Assembly (NCBI GenBank): GCA_011057845.1
Contig: DSDB01000228.1
Coordinates: 1 to 14,479, forward strand
Direction of reading: 5' to 3'
Origin: Phycisphaerales bacterium
Lineage (GTDB): Bacteria; Planctomycetota; Phycisphaerae; Sedimentisphaerales; Anaerobacaceae
DNA: 14,479 nucleotides
The number at the start of each line of letters is the position of its first letter. Position 1 is the stretch's first letter. The notes beneath the pieces are model-generated. The model was not told the DNA's origin and searched no databases. It saw only the letters and a program-made list of their open reading frames with translations. The position numbers were made by a program, and so were the translations under genes. This document shows positions 1 through 7,474 of the stretch, piece by piece.

Positions 1-1
1 C

Positions 2-205
2 ACTTGGATGGTATTGGCTCGGCAGATCCCCGTAGTAGGAATCCCTGGGATAGCCGCCAACGACCGCCGCCGGGGTCTGGCCGGCCGCGTACCGCCGGCA
101 GGCCCGGGAGTCCTGGTACGGAAGGCCGGATGCCGGACCGCCCGCTCCGGGCCGGTGCTTGCGGTACCGGGATATCTCATAACGCATCGCGCCCGATAGG
201 CTCAT
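2..205 (-). CDS. possible 5' part of a hypothetical protein, cut by the left edge
   Basis: On the minus strand an ATG at 205 opens a frame of 68 codons that has no stop before the window ends. It is preceded by a plausible ribosome-binding site, AAGGGA, about 8 nt upstream of the ATG (minus-strand context GAAGGGATGGTTCC-ATG). The product starts MSLSGAMRYEISRYRKHRPG and is rich in Gly, Arg, Tyr and Pro, including a stretch GGYPRDSYYGDLPSQYHP. There is no signal peptide or recognised domain, and I do not recognise the family. The call rests on an open frame plus the Shine-Dalgarno match, so it may be a chance frame in GC-rich DNA; the overlapping plus-strand frames look no better. If real, it would be downstream of the structured element at 462-533 on the same strand. 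Confidence 0.35.
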   Translation of the reverse strand, partial: MSLSGAMRYEISRYRKHRPGAGGPASGLPYQDSRACRRYAAGQTPAAVVGGYPRDSYYGDLPSQYHPS

Positions 206-663
206 GGAACCATCCCTTCAATAGAACATTGGCATTGGATACCAGTCTACCACGGCCCCGGCCGGCCTGTCGTGATATCCGGATGGCCTCTGGCTGACGC
301 AAAGATGACGCGCAGATAGCCTGGGCTCTCGTCGAGGGATGATTATTTTCAATATGGCATAGAAATGACTACCTCAATCTCGGGCCGGCTCCCGGCCGAT
401 CCCTGTTTCCCGTCGAGGTTTCGCTTCATGATGTGCCGCACGGCGGCCGCTTTCATGTGGAAATCCTCGGGCGGGCCCTGATGTCCGTAAGGACGGCCCG
501 CCGTGTGGGTTGTAAATTCAACCTGTGAGGATTGGGCAGTGGTAATGCGGGGATGTTTATAAGGTTATCGTTTTCGCTTGGGGTCGCCTACCGGCCGATA
601 TGCAGCCCTCCCGCACTGCGCCTTGGTTGGCATCGCCCGTGAGCGATAGTACCAGCCGCTCTC
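206..663. other. intergenic stretch without a convincing gene
   Basis: No frame here has a start with a ribosome-binding site and protein-like composition. The stretch lies between the end of the minus-strand pair (stop at 664) and the possible minus-strand gene starting at 205. Its one clear content is the folded element at 462-533, listed separately. I see no T-run after any hairpin, so no intrinsic terminator can be called. Confidence 0.6.
462..533. other. candidate structured RNA: closed three-way junction
   Basis: Three perfect stems nest to form one closed junction. The outer stem pairs AATCCTC (462-468) with GAGGATT (527-533). Inside it, GGCGGGCC (470-477) pairs with GGCCCGCC (495-502) and is continued, after the one-sided bulge CTGAT (478-482), by GTCC/GGAC closing a GTAA tetraloop of the GNRA type. 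A third hairpin pairs GGTTG (508-512) with CAACC (519-523). All 24 base pairs are Watson-Crick. Because inverted repeats fold on both strands the transcribed strand is unknown: on the minus strand it would lie between the stop at 664 and the ATG at 205, as a 3' trailer or a leader. No known riboswitch class is recognised, and there is no adjacent T-run. Confidence 0.4.
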
Positions 664-1395
664 CTACGGGTAGACATTCCAGACTTCAAGAAGGTGCCAA
701 CGTTTACCTTTTCGGCCTACGGCCCCCGAAATGGACCAACCCGCCTGACAGGCATCACTGATGCATCTGATGCATCGAGGAACCGGAACCACCATGACAT
801 CATCGTCGATGAAGCTAGACAGATGCAGCTTGCCCGGCTCCACGGCCGTAACCAGGAAATGGTCTTCGATCACATCCTCGGTATCGACCGGCATGGAGTC
901 GGTGTAATGGGCCAGCATCCGAGCCAGTTCCTCAGCCGCGGGCAGGTCCCGGGTGGCGGTCGTGCCTCTACCGACCACCTCCGCGGCGTCTTCGGCCGCG
1001 ATGTAACCCTTCTCCGCAAGCCACCGGCCCAGCTTCTGGGTCACCGTGCCGGCCGCCTGCTTCAAGTCCTTGCCGCACATCACCTTGCGAACCATGAAGT
1101 AGCCCAGGAATTCCCCGACGTTTTCACATATCTTCTCCGGGCCGAATATCTCACAGAACTCCCGGTGCGCATCGCCCCTGGCGCCATAGAGCCGGTCAAA
1201 CAGCGATGCCTCTTCTGGATCCAAGCTCTGATAGGCGTAGCCGTTCAACGACGACCGCAACAGGTCAATGATATCCTTGTACTTGCGCAAGCCGGCCGGT
1301 TTGAGGCGTTTCGCCTGCTCTTCAAGGAATTCCTCGAACACGTCCTCAATCGTCCTGCCCACAGGTTGCGGCCGGTGGGGGGGCTCTGTGCTCAT
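664..1395 (-). CDS. conserved-looking hypothetical protein, 243 aa
   Basis: Function not recognised. The start ATG (1395) overlaps the TGA of the upstream gene as ATGA, so the two are very likely translationally coupled and work together. The protein is soluble, with no signal peptide or membrane segment. Residues about 15-60 (TIEDVFEEFLEEQAKRLKPA, then GLRKYKDIIDLLRSSL) and 95-135 (VGEFLGYFMVRKV, then AAGTVTQKLGRWLAEKGYI) have the helical pattern of the SAM-like DNA-binding arm of tyrosine recombinases, but there is no room for the R-H-R-Y catalytic domain. The last 75 residues look like a small beta domain ending GKRWHLLEVWNVYP; similar NVYP endings occur in uncharacterised proteins as far as I remember. 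The recombinase-arm resemblance is inference only. A weakly supported alternative is a helical scaffold protein. That the gene is real is fairly sure from length, composition and coupling. Confidence 0.82.
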   Translation of the reverse strand: MSTEPPHRPQPVGRTIEDVFEEFLEEQAKRLKPAGLRKYKDIIDLLRSSLNGYAYQSLDPEEASLFDRLYGARGDAHREFCEIFGPEKICENVGEFLGYFMVRKVMCGKDLKQAAGTVTQKLGRWLAEKGYIAAEDAAEVVGRGTTATRDLPAAEELARMLAHYTDSMPVDTEDVIEDHFLVTAVEPGKLHLSSFIDDDVMVVPVPRCIRCISDACQAGWSISGAVGRKGKRWHLLEVWNVYP

Positions 1396-3230
1396 GTCAA
1401 TACCCGTCCTGGGGTCGTCTTCTCGGTTTTCACATCAACGACCGTAATCATCGGCCGCAAGGGTTGGCGCATGGCCTGGCCCTTGAATTTGCCGAGGATC
1501 GCGTCGAAGTCCCGGTCCAGTTGGAACCGCTGATCCTTCAGGATGTGCTTGAAGACCTCCTCCGTGCGAGCCGGATACCGATCCCGCATTCGCTGGAACA
1601 GCCAGAAATCAACACTCTCGGCCGTCAGGTAATCCCAGACCCGCTCGGCCTGCTCAGCCGTCAGCGGCGCCTCACCGTCGGCAAAGGCCGAGCGGAACAG
1701 GCCGTAGCCCACATAGAACGCCAATCCGTGACGCCGGTCAAAAACCGCCGCCGTATCCGTTGCCTTGAGCAGGTGATCCGGCAGGGGGAACTGGATGTCC
1801 GGCCGAGCGTGGCCATGCTCCCGGCGGTACAATTCAGAGCGAGTCAAGCCACGATCGGGCACAATCACCTCATCATTCCAGTACCGATAGAACCGGTTCA
1901 TCGCCGCACCCAACGCCAGGCCATCGGGCAATACGAGTTCCTCGCCACCAAACAGGTCCATCCACGCCTGATAATGGGCCTCCTGCATGGCAAACGCCTG
2001 TTGCATGTGTGGGTCATCGGGGTCGAGGCGGCGGTACAGCGGCCCGTAACCGGCCTGATGCCTCAGCTTGGCCAGGAATTCGGGTTTCTTGCCGGCCCCC
2101 TCAAACCGATGCTGTATCCCCGAGAGCAGCCAATGGTCATCCCACGGAGCAACCCGCGAAAACAGCAGATCGCCGACTCGCACATTGGCCAGGCCCCCCG
2201 GCTTCGTGGCCTCCAGCGTGAAACTCTGGTCATCTCGCAAATCCCGGGTCTGAAGAAACGGCAGGTCGATCCCGTCCACCACAAACATCCCGCAGAAGAT
2301 CTCCCGGTCCCAACGCAACAAACGCTCCCTTTGCCGGTCGCTGATATCGCGCCGGCGCTCGAGCAGCACTTGGATCGGTGTCTTGCCCGCTAGGTGGGTC
2401 GCCCGGAAGATGAAGGTGTCGGTGGCCTCGTCCACCGCCAAGCCTGAATCCACCCATTGCCGCCACTGAGCCGCCCGCTCCAGTTCCCCCTCCACAAACG
2501 CGGCGCACTCGGCAAACAGCCACGGGTCATTGCGAACGAAATGCACCAGCTTGTGCTTCAGGTCGCCGCCGTCATCCGAATCGTCAATCATCAAGCCCAG
2601 TTGCTGAACATCCCGAAAGGGGTCGCCTGACGCCTCTGGAAGCCCAGCAGGTCTGCCCGTATCGGGGAAATACCGCCCGTGATCGGCCAACGGGTCCTCA
2701 AGACATCTGTACAGATCGGCACCGCGGATCCCCCGCACGAGAAGGAATCCCCCCAACATCGCGCCCAGGTTCCACACCAGCGGGGTCAAGTCCGGATGGG
2801 GCCAGCCATAGTAGATGCCACGACTGTCCTCCATGTACTTGCGAAGAAGCGGCTCAAAGCACCTGTATGCGGTGTTCTCGCTGATTTGCACCACTGTCGG
2901 CTCATCCAACTGCCAGAGTTTCCTACCCAGGCCTTCACAGGGCTGCCCGGCCCAGTCCTGCGCGACAAGGATCTCGAAACCCCTGGCCAGCATCCATCCG
3001 ACCCTGGTTGATTCATCGTCATCGAATCGAAACGTGTCGGCGGACGCATGGTGAGCCGCCTGCATGCAGTGCAAAGTGAGGCCCTTGGAGAGTTCGTGAA
3101 TGAACACATCCCACAGGCACGGTCTACGGTGCAGGCGATCCGCATGGAGGCCCGGTGAAGAAATGGGGCCGCCTGGCTTGGTGGTTCCCTTGCGATTGGG
3201 TTCTCTGCGACGGCGTCTGTGTCTCGACAT
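1392..3230 (-). CDS. hypothetical protein of unknown function, about 612 aa
   Basis: Function not recognised. The frame is open from a GTG at 3254, but I prefer the ATG at 3230, which has GGAAGG about 10 nt upstream and gives a typical basic start, MSRHRRRRREPNRKG; an ATG at 3248 is also possible. The protein is acidic to neutral, soluble and rich in Trp, Asp, Arg and aromatic residues, with mainly helical segments and no signal peptide, Walker motif or Cys-based zinc site. Noticeable stretches are the acidic LMIDDSDDGGD near the first third, a central beta-like segment (IFCGMFVVDGIDLPF) and a C-terminal helical part (LFQRMRDRYPARTEEVFKHI). Its TGA overlaps the ATG of the 243-aa gene. A weak promoter-like pair lies about 90 nt upstream (3323-3351). 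Length, composition and coupling argue for a real gene; the long plus-strand frames opposite it are shadows. Confidence 0.82.
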   Translation of the reverse strand: MSRHRRRRREPNRKGTTKPGGPISSPGLHADRLHRRPCLWDVFIHELSKGLTLHCMQAAHHASADTFRFDDDESTRVGWMLARGFEILVAQDWAGQPCEGLGRKLWQLDEPTVVQISENTAYRCFEPLLRKYMEDSRGIYYGWPHPDLTPLVWNLGAMLGGFLLVRGIRGADLYRCLEDPLADHGRYFPDTGRPAGLPEASGDPFRDVQQLGLMIDDSDDGGDLKHKLVHFVRNDPWLFAECAAFVEGELERAAQWRQWVDSGLAVDEATDTFIFRATHLAGKTPIQVLLERRRDISDRQRERLLRWDREIFCGMFVVDGIDLPFLQTRDLRDDQSFTLEATKPGGLANVRVGDLLFSRVAPWDDHWLLSGIQHRFEGAGKKPEFLAKLRHQAGYGPLYRRLDPDDPHMQQAFAMQEAHYQAWMDLFGGEELVLPDGLALGAAMNRFYRYWNDEVIVPDRGLTRSELYRREHGHARPDIQFPLPDHLLKATDTAAVFDRRHGLAFYVGYGLFRSAFADGEAPLTAEQAERVWDYLTAESVDFWLFQRMRDRYPARTEEVFKHILKDQRFQLDRDFDAILGKFKGQAMRQPLRPMITVVDVKTEKTTPGRVLT

Positions 3231-3322
3231 TCCGGCCCAACCTTCCATGTACACTCATTGACCGTCCCTGACGCCGGCCGCAGGCTGCCACCGAGCCCCT
3301 AGCGTCGAGACCACCGGCTCTC

Positions 3323-3351
3323 AGCATAGGCGTCCGCCTGCAAGAATGCAA
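3323..3351 (-). promoter_or_regulatory. weak sigma-70-like promoter for the unknown two-gene operon
   Basis: On the minus strand TTGCAT (3351-3346) and TATGCT (3328-3323) are separated by exactly 17 nt. Matches to consensus are 3 of 6 and 4 of 6, so the support is mainly spacing and position: transcription would start near 3316, some 86 nt before the preferred ATG at 3230. No better pair is seen in the 190-nt gap after the 148-aa gene. Confidence 0.28.
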
Positions 3352-3380
3352 CCGCCTCCGGAGAAATCATAGGGCCCTGT

Positions 3381-3394
3381 AACAGGCACCTGTT
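3381..3394. promoter_or_regulatory. operator-like dyad AACAGG-CA-CCTGTT
   Basis: Two perfect 6-bp arms separated by two bases form a compact dyad of the size bound by dimeric helix-turn-helix proteins. It lies 27 nt past the end of the 148-aa winged-helix-like gene and about 30 nt upstream of the weak promoter at 3323-3351, so it could be an operator for the two-gene operon or simply a chance palindrome. No second copy was seen in the window. Confidence 0.25.
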
Positions 3395-3420
3395 GCACCG
3401 AATGCGCCTCTCAGACGGTT

Positions 3421-3867
3421 CTACTCCCGCGAAAAGGCCGTCGAAGGGCATCTCGCCGCCGTCAACCCCGCCAGCATCTCCTCCTTCTCCCGGGATGCCG
3501 CCTGTTTGCTGCGGAAGCCCGCCGTCTTGTCCGCCAAGAGCCGCAGCGCCCCCTCAAACCGGCTCGACAGCCTCCAGCCGTGGCGGCCGCCGTAGCGGCT
3601 GTTCAGGCAGCTGATGTGTTCAATGACTCCCAGCCGGGACAGTCTGGCTCTCGCTCTTTGCAGGATTCGCCTCGATATGCTGTATTTCTGCTCCATGTGC
3701 GCCATGTTAGGCACCAGGAGATCAGCCCATTTCAGTTCAAGGAATATGCACGCGGCGGCGTATTGCTGATTGCGATTGCCCGGAAAGAGCATCTCGATCA
3801 GCTCGGTGAAGTCGGATACCTGGCTGATGCGCCTGTGCTGGAAGTCGATCTTGGTGAGTTCTGTCAC
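3421..3867 (-). CDS. winged-helix-like DNA-binding protein, hypothetical, 148 aa
   Basis: The GTG start at 3867 is preceded by AGGGGTG about 8 nt upstream. Residues about 30-100 have the layout of a winged helix: a first helix (NRNQQYAAACIFLELKWADL), a short helix-turn-recognition helix (MEQKYSISRRILQRARARLS, then RLGVIEHIS) and a wing-like basic turn rich in Gly and Arg (NSRYGGRHGWRLSSRF). The remainder is a charged helix (LRLLADKTAGFRSKQAASRE) and a disordered tail. The SRR-LQRARARLSRLGVI segment is typical of a recognition helix, so DNA binding is likely, but the targets are unknown. I recall similar uncharacterised proteins from planctomycetes and cannot name the family. It is read in the same direction as, and 190 nt ahead of, the unknown two-gene operon, so it may regulate that operon or belong to it. 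A start further downstream cannot be excluded. Confidence 0.7.
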   Translation of the reverse strand: MTELTKIDFQHRRISQVSDFTELIEMLFPGNRNQQYAAACIFLELKWADLLVPNMAHMEQKYSISRRILQRARARLSRLGVIEHISCLNSRYGGRHGWRLSSRFEGALRLLADKTAGFRSKQAASREKEEMLAGLTAARCPSTAFSRE

Positions 3868-4401
3868 GCTTTTTCACCCCTGCCTTCTTGTGTGGAATAT
3901 GGCCTTCGCCGCGGGACCTACCGGTCAAGGCCATGTTAAAATCAGGAACCACCTATTTATGCTTTTTGGTCCCGCACCACAATCCTGGCGAACAAAGGCC
4001 GGATGTGCGCACAAAGGCAGGTTGATAGGGAAACCCGCCGCTTCGGACGGGTTTCCCTATGGGTGTCGACGGAGGGGTTTGGGAGGGCGAAAGACTTGTC
4101 AATCTTATGGCAGTTGGGGAAGTCCGCGCAGGGCTCGGTTACCGACGAGAGCCGGCAAGAAGGGCTTGAAAACGGAGGTGTATGAGGGTGCCAGGGAGAG
4201 TCCGCAACCCTTGCTATTCGCTCAGAATCACGAATTTCGTGTACAGCGGCTTCAATGGCGTTATCAAAGCATCTTCGCCAGCCCAAAGAAATGGCAGGTC
4301 GAGGTGCATGAGAAGAACAGCAAAATGGGCGATTCTCACCAGAGTAGTTTGTCTGACAGCCTTTCCGTGAGATGTATTGACCATATTGCAGACCCGAGGC
4401 C
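3868..4401. other. noncoding stretch between divergent genes
   Basis: The stretch separates the minus-strand 148-aa gene from the promoter of the plus-strand DUF3160 gene. The longest frame in it (minus, 3957-4472) has a Cys/Ser/His-rich composition unlike any protein and covers the DUF3160 promoter, so I do not call it. Visible structure: the 13-bp hairpin at 4025-4060, a GGCTC/GAGCC stem with a 12-nt loop near 4132-4153, and a short dyad CACGAA-T-TTCGTG at 4229-4241. An intergenic RNA is possible but no known class is recognised. Confidence 0.55.
4025..4060. repeat. perfect 13-bp inverted repeat (strong hairpin)
   Basis: ATAGGGAAACCCG (4025-4037) is exactly complementary to CGGGTTTCCCTAT (4048-4060). 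The 10-nt interior itself can pair CCG (4038-4040) with CGG (4044-4046) around CTT, leaving one bulged A, so the full fold has 16 pairs. There is no T-run on either side, which argues against an ordinary intrinsic terminator. It lies about 160 nt upstream of the minus-strand 148-aa gene and about 340 nt upstream of the DUF3160 promoter. Confidence 0.6.
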
Positions 4402-4431
4402 TTGAAATCCACACCCTGGTCTTGGTATAAT
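4402..4431 (+). promoter_or_regulatory. sigma-70-type promoter for the DUF3160 gene
   Basis: TTGAAA (4402-4407, 5 of 6 to consensus) and a perfect TATAAT (4426-4431) are separated by 18 nt. Transcription would begin near 4438, giving a leader of about 88 nt before the ATG at 4526. This is the best sigma-70 match in the window. Confidence 0.6.
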
Positions 4432-4525
4432 TGACGGTATTGCGTGCAGGAGCACCAGATTATGGCGTTCAATGGGAAGTCCTGGTTATCATGTGCTGAA
4501 ACGGACCTATGGAAAGGGAAGGACC

Positions 4526-7168
4526 ATGCAAGGCAAGAGGCACATCCGACGGTTGGTCCTCATAGCTGTCTTGTTGCCCTCAGTTTTCACGTCAGCCATC
4601 CAAGCTGAGCCGACGTATTTCGACGGTTGCGGCTATCTTGTCCAAGGTGTCGAGTGCGTACTGTTCGCGGCCGATGGTGGCGGGCAATATGTGCTGGAGA
4701 ATCTGGGCAACTTCGTGGCCGGCGATCGCATCCGCGTCCGCGGAGTTCTCGACCTCACGTGCGCGACAATCGGCATGCAAGGCGATGGCTGCATCTCGAA
4801 CAACGCGATCTCCCTTTGCCCCGAATCGGATCTCAATGCCGACGGGACGGTGAGTTTTCCCGATGTGGCGGCCCTTACCGTCCAATGGCGACGGGATTGC
4901 GACGAGCAGAACAACGGGTGCAACGGGGCCGACGTAAGTGGCAACGGCGTCGTAGACTTCTGCGACTTGGCCGTCATCGCCGAGCACTGGCTTGCGGACC
5001 TGCTGCCTTCACTGCCCGAACAGCCGTCGTTCACGGCGTATTACACGCCGTACAGCAGCCCCGTTCAGCCCGACGCGGCCGGCTATGACCTGCCGCTTCC
5101 TCTGTCAGAAATACTGAATTATGCAGACGTGGATTCCAAACTCGATCTCGCCGGGGTCACGTCCATGCTGCAAGAGAACGGCTTCGCGTTGATGTCATAT
5201 GAGCTGGGCTATGGCGAGCCCAATAACATGGTGGCCCCATACGGAGTGCTTGCGAACAGGGGTATTCCCATCTTCGTGACCTCCGACACGCTTCTGCACC
5301 TTTATCATATCCAGTTCGATGAGACCTTGCGAGAAATTGAGGAAGCCGAATTCTACTACGACATACGAGATCTGACCGCCGCCCTCCTGGACGTCGCTTT
5401 GCATCAATACGGTCAATTCGAAGGCGACCTTAGAGAAGCCGCGCGAAGAAACGCCGCGTATCTCGCGGTGGCGCAGAAGCTCATTGATCCAGCCTCGGCT
5501 TTGCCGCCGCTGATCTCCGATCTCGTCGCCGCCGAGCTTGCGAAGATCGACGCTCACGAAGGCTTCGCCCCAAGTGACATCTTCCTATACTCGGAAGACT
5601 ACTCTCAGTACATCCCTCGGGGCCACTACACCCGAAGCCAAATCCTCAAGCAGTACTTCAAGACCTTCATGTGGCTCGGCCGAATGACGTTTCTGCTTAA
5701 AGGCTCCGACCCACACGGCCAGACGTGTGCGGCCCTCATCAGTACCTACGATGCGAGAATACAGACTATCCAAGCAGCGCTTCTGGCTCAAGCCACGAAG
5801 CAGATCCAGGTCGCCAATCGATCCGGTCAAGGCAGCCGGACCGGCCGAGACATCTGGAACAGGATCTATGAAGTCACCGCATTCTATGTCGGCCTCGCCG
5901 ACGACCTTACTCCATACGAATACATGGAAGTGCTCAATCGGATCTTTGGGGCGGACTTTGAATTCACCGACCTTGAGAGTGATTACAACTATCTGACCCT
6001 CAAGAGCGAACTTGCGCTTCTCCGCTCGCCCAGGATATTCGGAGGTACGGGAAACGTCATAGTCATGCCGCCCATGACTTCGGAATCGCTTGACGAAATA
6101 CTCGACAAGACAAAGGGCATGCGATTCATGGGCCAACGGTTCATCCCGGATTCATACATGTTCCAGAACCTGGTGTTCCCCGCTGTCGGCCCCTACACCG
6201 GCGACGCAGTCGTGAAGCCCTTCACCTGGGGCTTCACGGGGGTGTTTGTCGGGCGCGTCTTCCCTCGCGGCCTCGATGCTATGGCCTTGCTGGGCTCCGA
6301 TGTTGCCAAACAGATTCTTATTGACGAGGGCGACACGGACTACGAAGAGTATTGGCTGCAGTTCAATCAGCTCAAAGCCGAGTTCGATGCACTCTCTGAA
6401 ACAGACTGGAACCGCAACCTCTACTGGTCCTGGCTTTACTCACTCAAGGCCCTACTTGTGAGATCTACCGAAGGTCATCCACGTTTTATGCACACCGAGG
6501 CGTGGCGAAAGAAACAGCTCAACGCCGCACTCGCTTCATGGGCGGAACTTCGCCACGATACGATCCTCTACGCCAAGCAAAGCTCTACAGGAGGTGGCGG
6601 TGGCATGCCTCCGCCTCCCCCGCCGGGTTATGTTGAGCCTGTCCCTGAGTTCTTTGGTCGTCTGTGTGCACTGACGAAGATGACACGCGAGGGACTCGTT
6701 GAACTCGACGCGCTTTCCGTGGAGGCGGCAACGCGAATTACAGCGCTCGAAGATATGCTGGGCCGCCTGATCGAGATAGCCGAAAGGCAATTGACCAATC
6801 AACCGCCCACCGACGATGACAACATGTATCTCAAGGGGTTCGCCGCATCGCTTCAGCAAACGGTCACAGGAGTGTCTGACGCTGCGGTTGCTACAACGCT
6901 GGTTGCCGATGTCCATACCGACACCAACTCGGAGCAAGTGCTTGAAGAAGGTGTCGGCCATGTAGATCTCATCGTGGTTGCCTGCCCCCATCCGACCGGT
7001 GGGGCCTTTCTCGCGGCCGGCCCGGTGCTGTCATACTATGAATTCAAGTACCCAATGGCCGATAGGCTCACCGACGAGGCCTGGACAGAAATGCTGAATT
7101 CACCCAATAAACCAGATAGGCCGGCATGGTATTCTGAACTGTTTGCGCCTGTGCCCGTCAATCGCTAA
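4526..7168 (+). CDS. secreted DUF3160 protein with dockerin-like repeats, 880 aa
   Basis: The ATG at 4526 is chosen over an in-frame start at 4472 because it has a strong ribosome-binding site (AAGGGAAGG) and gives a clean signal peptide, MQGKRHIRRLVLIAVLLPSV through A27. Residues about 28-97 form a small Cys-containing beta domain (GYLVQGVECVLF, VAGDRIRVRGVLDL) of a kind I associate with planctomycete exported proteins. Two dockerin-type calcium loops follow, DLNADGTVSFPD (102-113) and DVSGNGVVDFCD (136-147), each followed by a helix ending in Trp. From about 170 to the end is a full DUF3160 domain (PIFVTSDTLLHLYHIQFDE; TEGHPRFMHTEAWRKKQLN; YYEFKYPMADRL), interrupted near residues 690-701 by a GGGGG-M-PPPPPP linker. 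DUF3160 has no established function to my knowledge; export and a surface or extracellular location are inferred. It is a monocistronic gene with its own promoter, ending in tandem stops TAA TAG, convergent with the beta-helix gene. Confidence 0.93.
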   Translation: MQGKRHIRRLVLIAVLLPSVFTSAIQAEPTYFDGCGYLVQGVECVLFAADGGGQYVLENLGNFVAGDRIRVRGVLDLTCATIGMQGDGCISNNAISLCPESDLNADGTVSFPDVAALTVQWRRDCDEQNNGCNGADVSGNGVVDFCDLAVIAEHWLADLLPSLPEQPSFTAYYTPYSSPVQPDAAGYDLPLPLSEILNYADVDSKLDLAGVTSMLQENGFALMSYELGYGEPNNMVAPYGVLANRGIPIFVTSDTLLHLYHIQFDETLREIEEAEFYYDIRDLTAALLDVALHQYGQFEGDLREAARRNAAYLAVAQKLIDPASALPPLISDLVAAELAKIDAHEGFAPSDIFLYSEDYSQYIPRGHYTRSQILKQYFKTFMWLGRMTFLLKGSDPHGQTCAALISTYDARIQTIQAALLAQATKQIQVANRSGQGSRTGRDIWNRIYEVTAFYVGLADDLTPYEYMEVLNRIFGADFEFTDLESDYNYLTLKSELALLRSPRIFGGTGNVIVMPPMTSESLDEILDKTKGMRFMGQRFIPDSYMFQNLVFPAVGPYTGDAVVKPFTWGFTGVFVGRVFPRGLDAMALLGSDVAKQILIDEGDTDYEEYWLQFNQLKAEFDALSETDWNRNLYWSWLYSLKALLVRSTEGHPRFMHTEAWRKKQLNAALASWAELRHDTILYAKQSSTGGGGGMPPPPPPGYVEPVPEFFGRLCALTKMTREGLVELDALSVEAATRITALEDMLGRLIEIAERQLTNQPPTDDDNMYLKGFAASLQQTVTGVSDAAVATTLVADVHTDTNSEQVLEEGVGHVDLIVVACPHPTGGAFLAAGPVLSYYEFKYPMADRLTDEAWTEMLNSPNKPDRPAWYSELFAPVPVNR

Positions 7169-7265
7169 TAGGACCACTACGGACGCCGCTGCAGCGGAAT
7201 CAAGATCGTTGTCGTCGATGGCCGCGCGAAGCCGCACTACGCCATCCAGGTGAGAACGCAAGACA

Positions 7266-7292
7266 GGGCTGTGGACCACATACATACAGCCC
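7266..7292 (+). terminator. weak candidate terminator of the DUF3160 gene
   Basis: A 7-bp stem GGGCTGT/ACAGCCC with a 13-nt loop lies about 100 nt after the stop codon. Only an interrupted pyrimidine run (TCTATTCTT, starting 9 nt after the stem) follows, so this is a poor intrinsic terminator at best. Confidence 0.2.
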
Positions 7293-7474
7293 CCCAGCCC
7301 TCTATTCTTGCCCCTAGACAGCCCCAGATCGCGGCCGAATCCGCACAGCCAACCTACAACCCGAGACTCCAATAGCCCCCCTATTCCATGAGTTCTTTAT
7401 TGTCAAGGACTTCTGGGAGGCGGGCAGATGCATGACGTATTCAAAGCGCCTCGTCACGGCACCCATCCGTCGAT

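Noticed and set aside
470..502. Hammerhead ribozyme, because of CTGATGTCCGTAAGGACG
   Set aside because: The string resembles the CUGAUGA-stem II-GAAA core, but A9 of the CUGAUGA box and the entire GAA of the second box are missing and are replaced by continuous pairing GGCGGGCC/GGCCCGCC. It cannot form the active core.
1464..2393. Plus-strand frame of 309 codons opposite the 612-aa gene, and a 279-codon frame at 694-1533
   Set aside because: They lie antisense to genes with ATGA coupling, lack good ribosome-binding sites and have Arg/Leu/Gln-rich shadow composition.
3957..4472. Minus-strand frame of 171 codons
   Set aside because: Cys, Ser, His and Pro composition is not protein-like, it runs across the strong promoter and leader of the DUF3160 gene, and it has no recognisable ribosome-binding site.
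7169..7375. In-frame extension past the DUF3160 stop codons (CSGIKIVVVDGRAKPHYAIQ)
   Set aside because: Two consecutive stops TAA TAG precede it, the DUF3160 domain is already complete, and no start or ribosome-binding site exists; chance openness is the simplest explanation.
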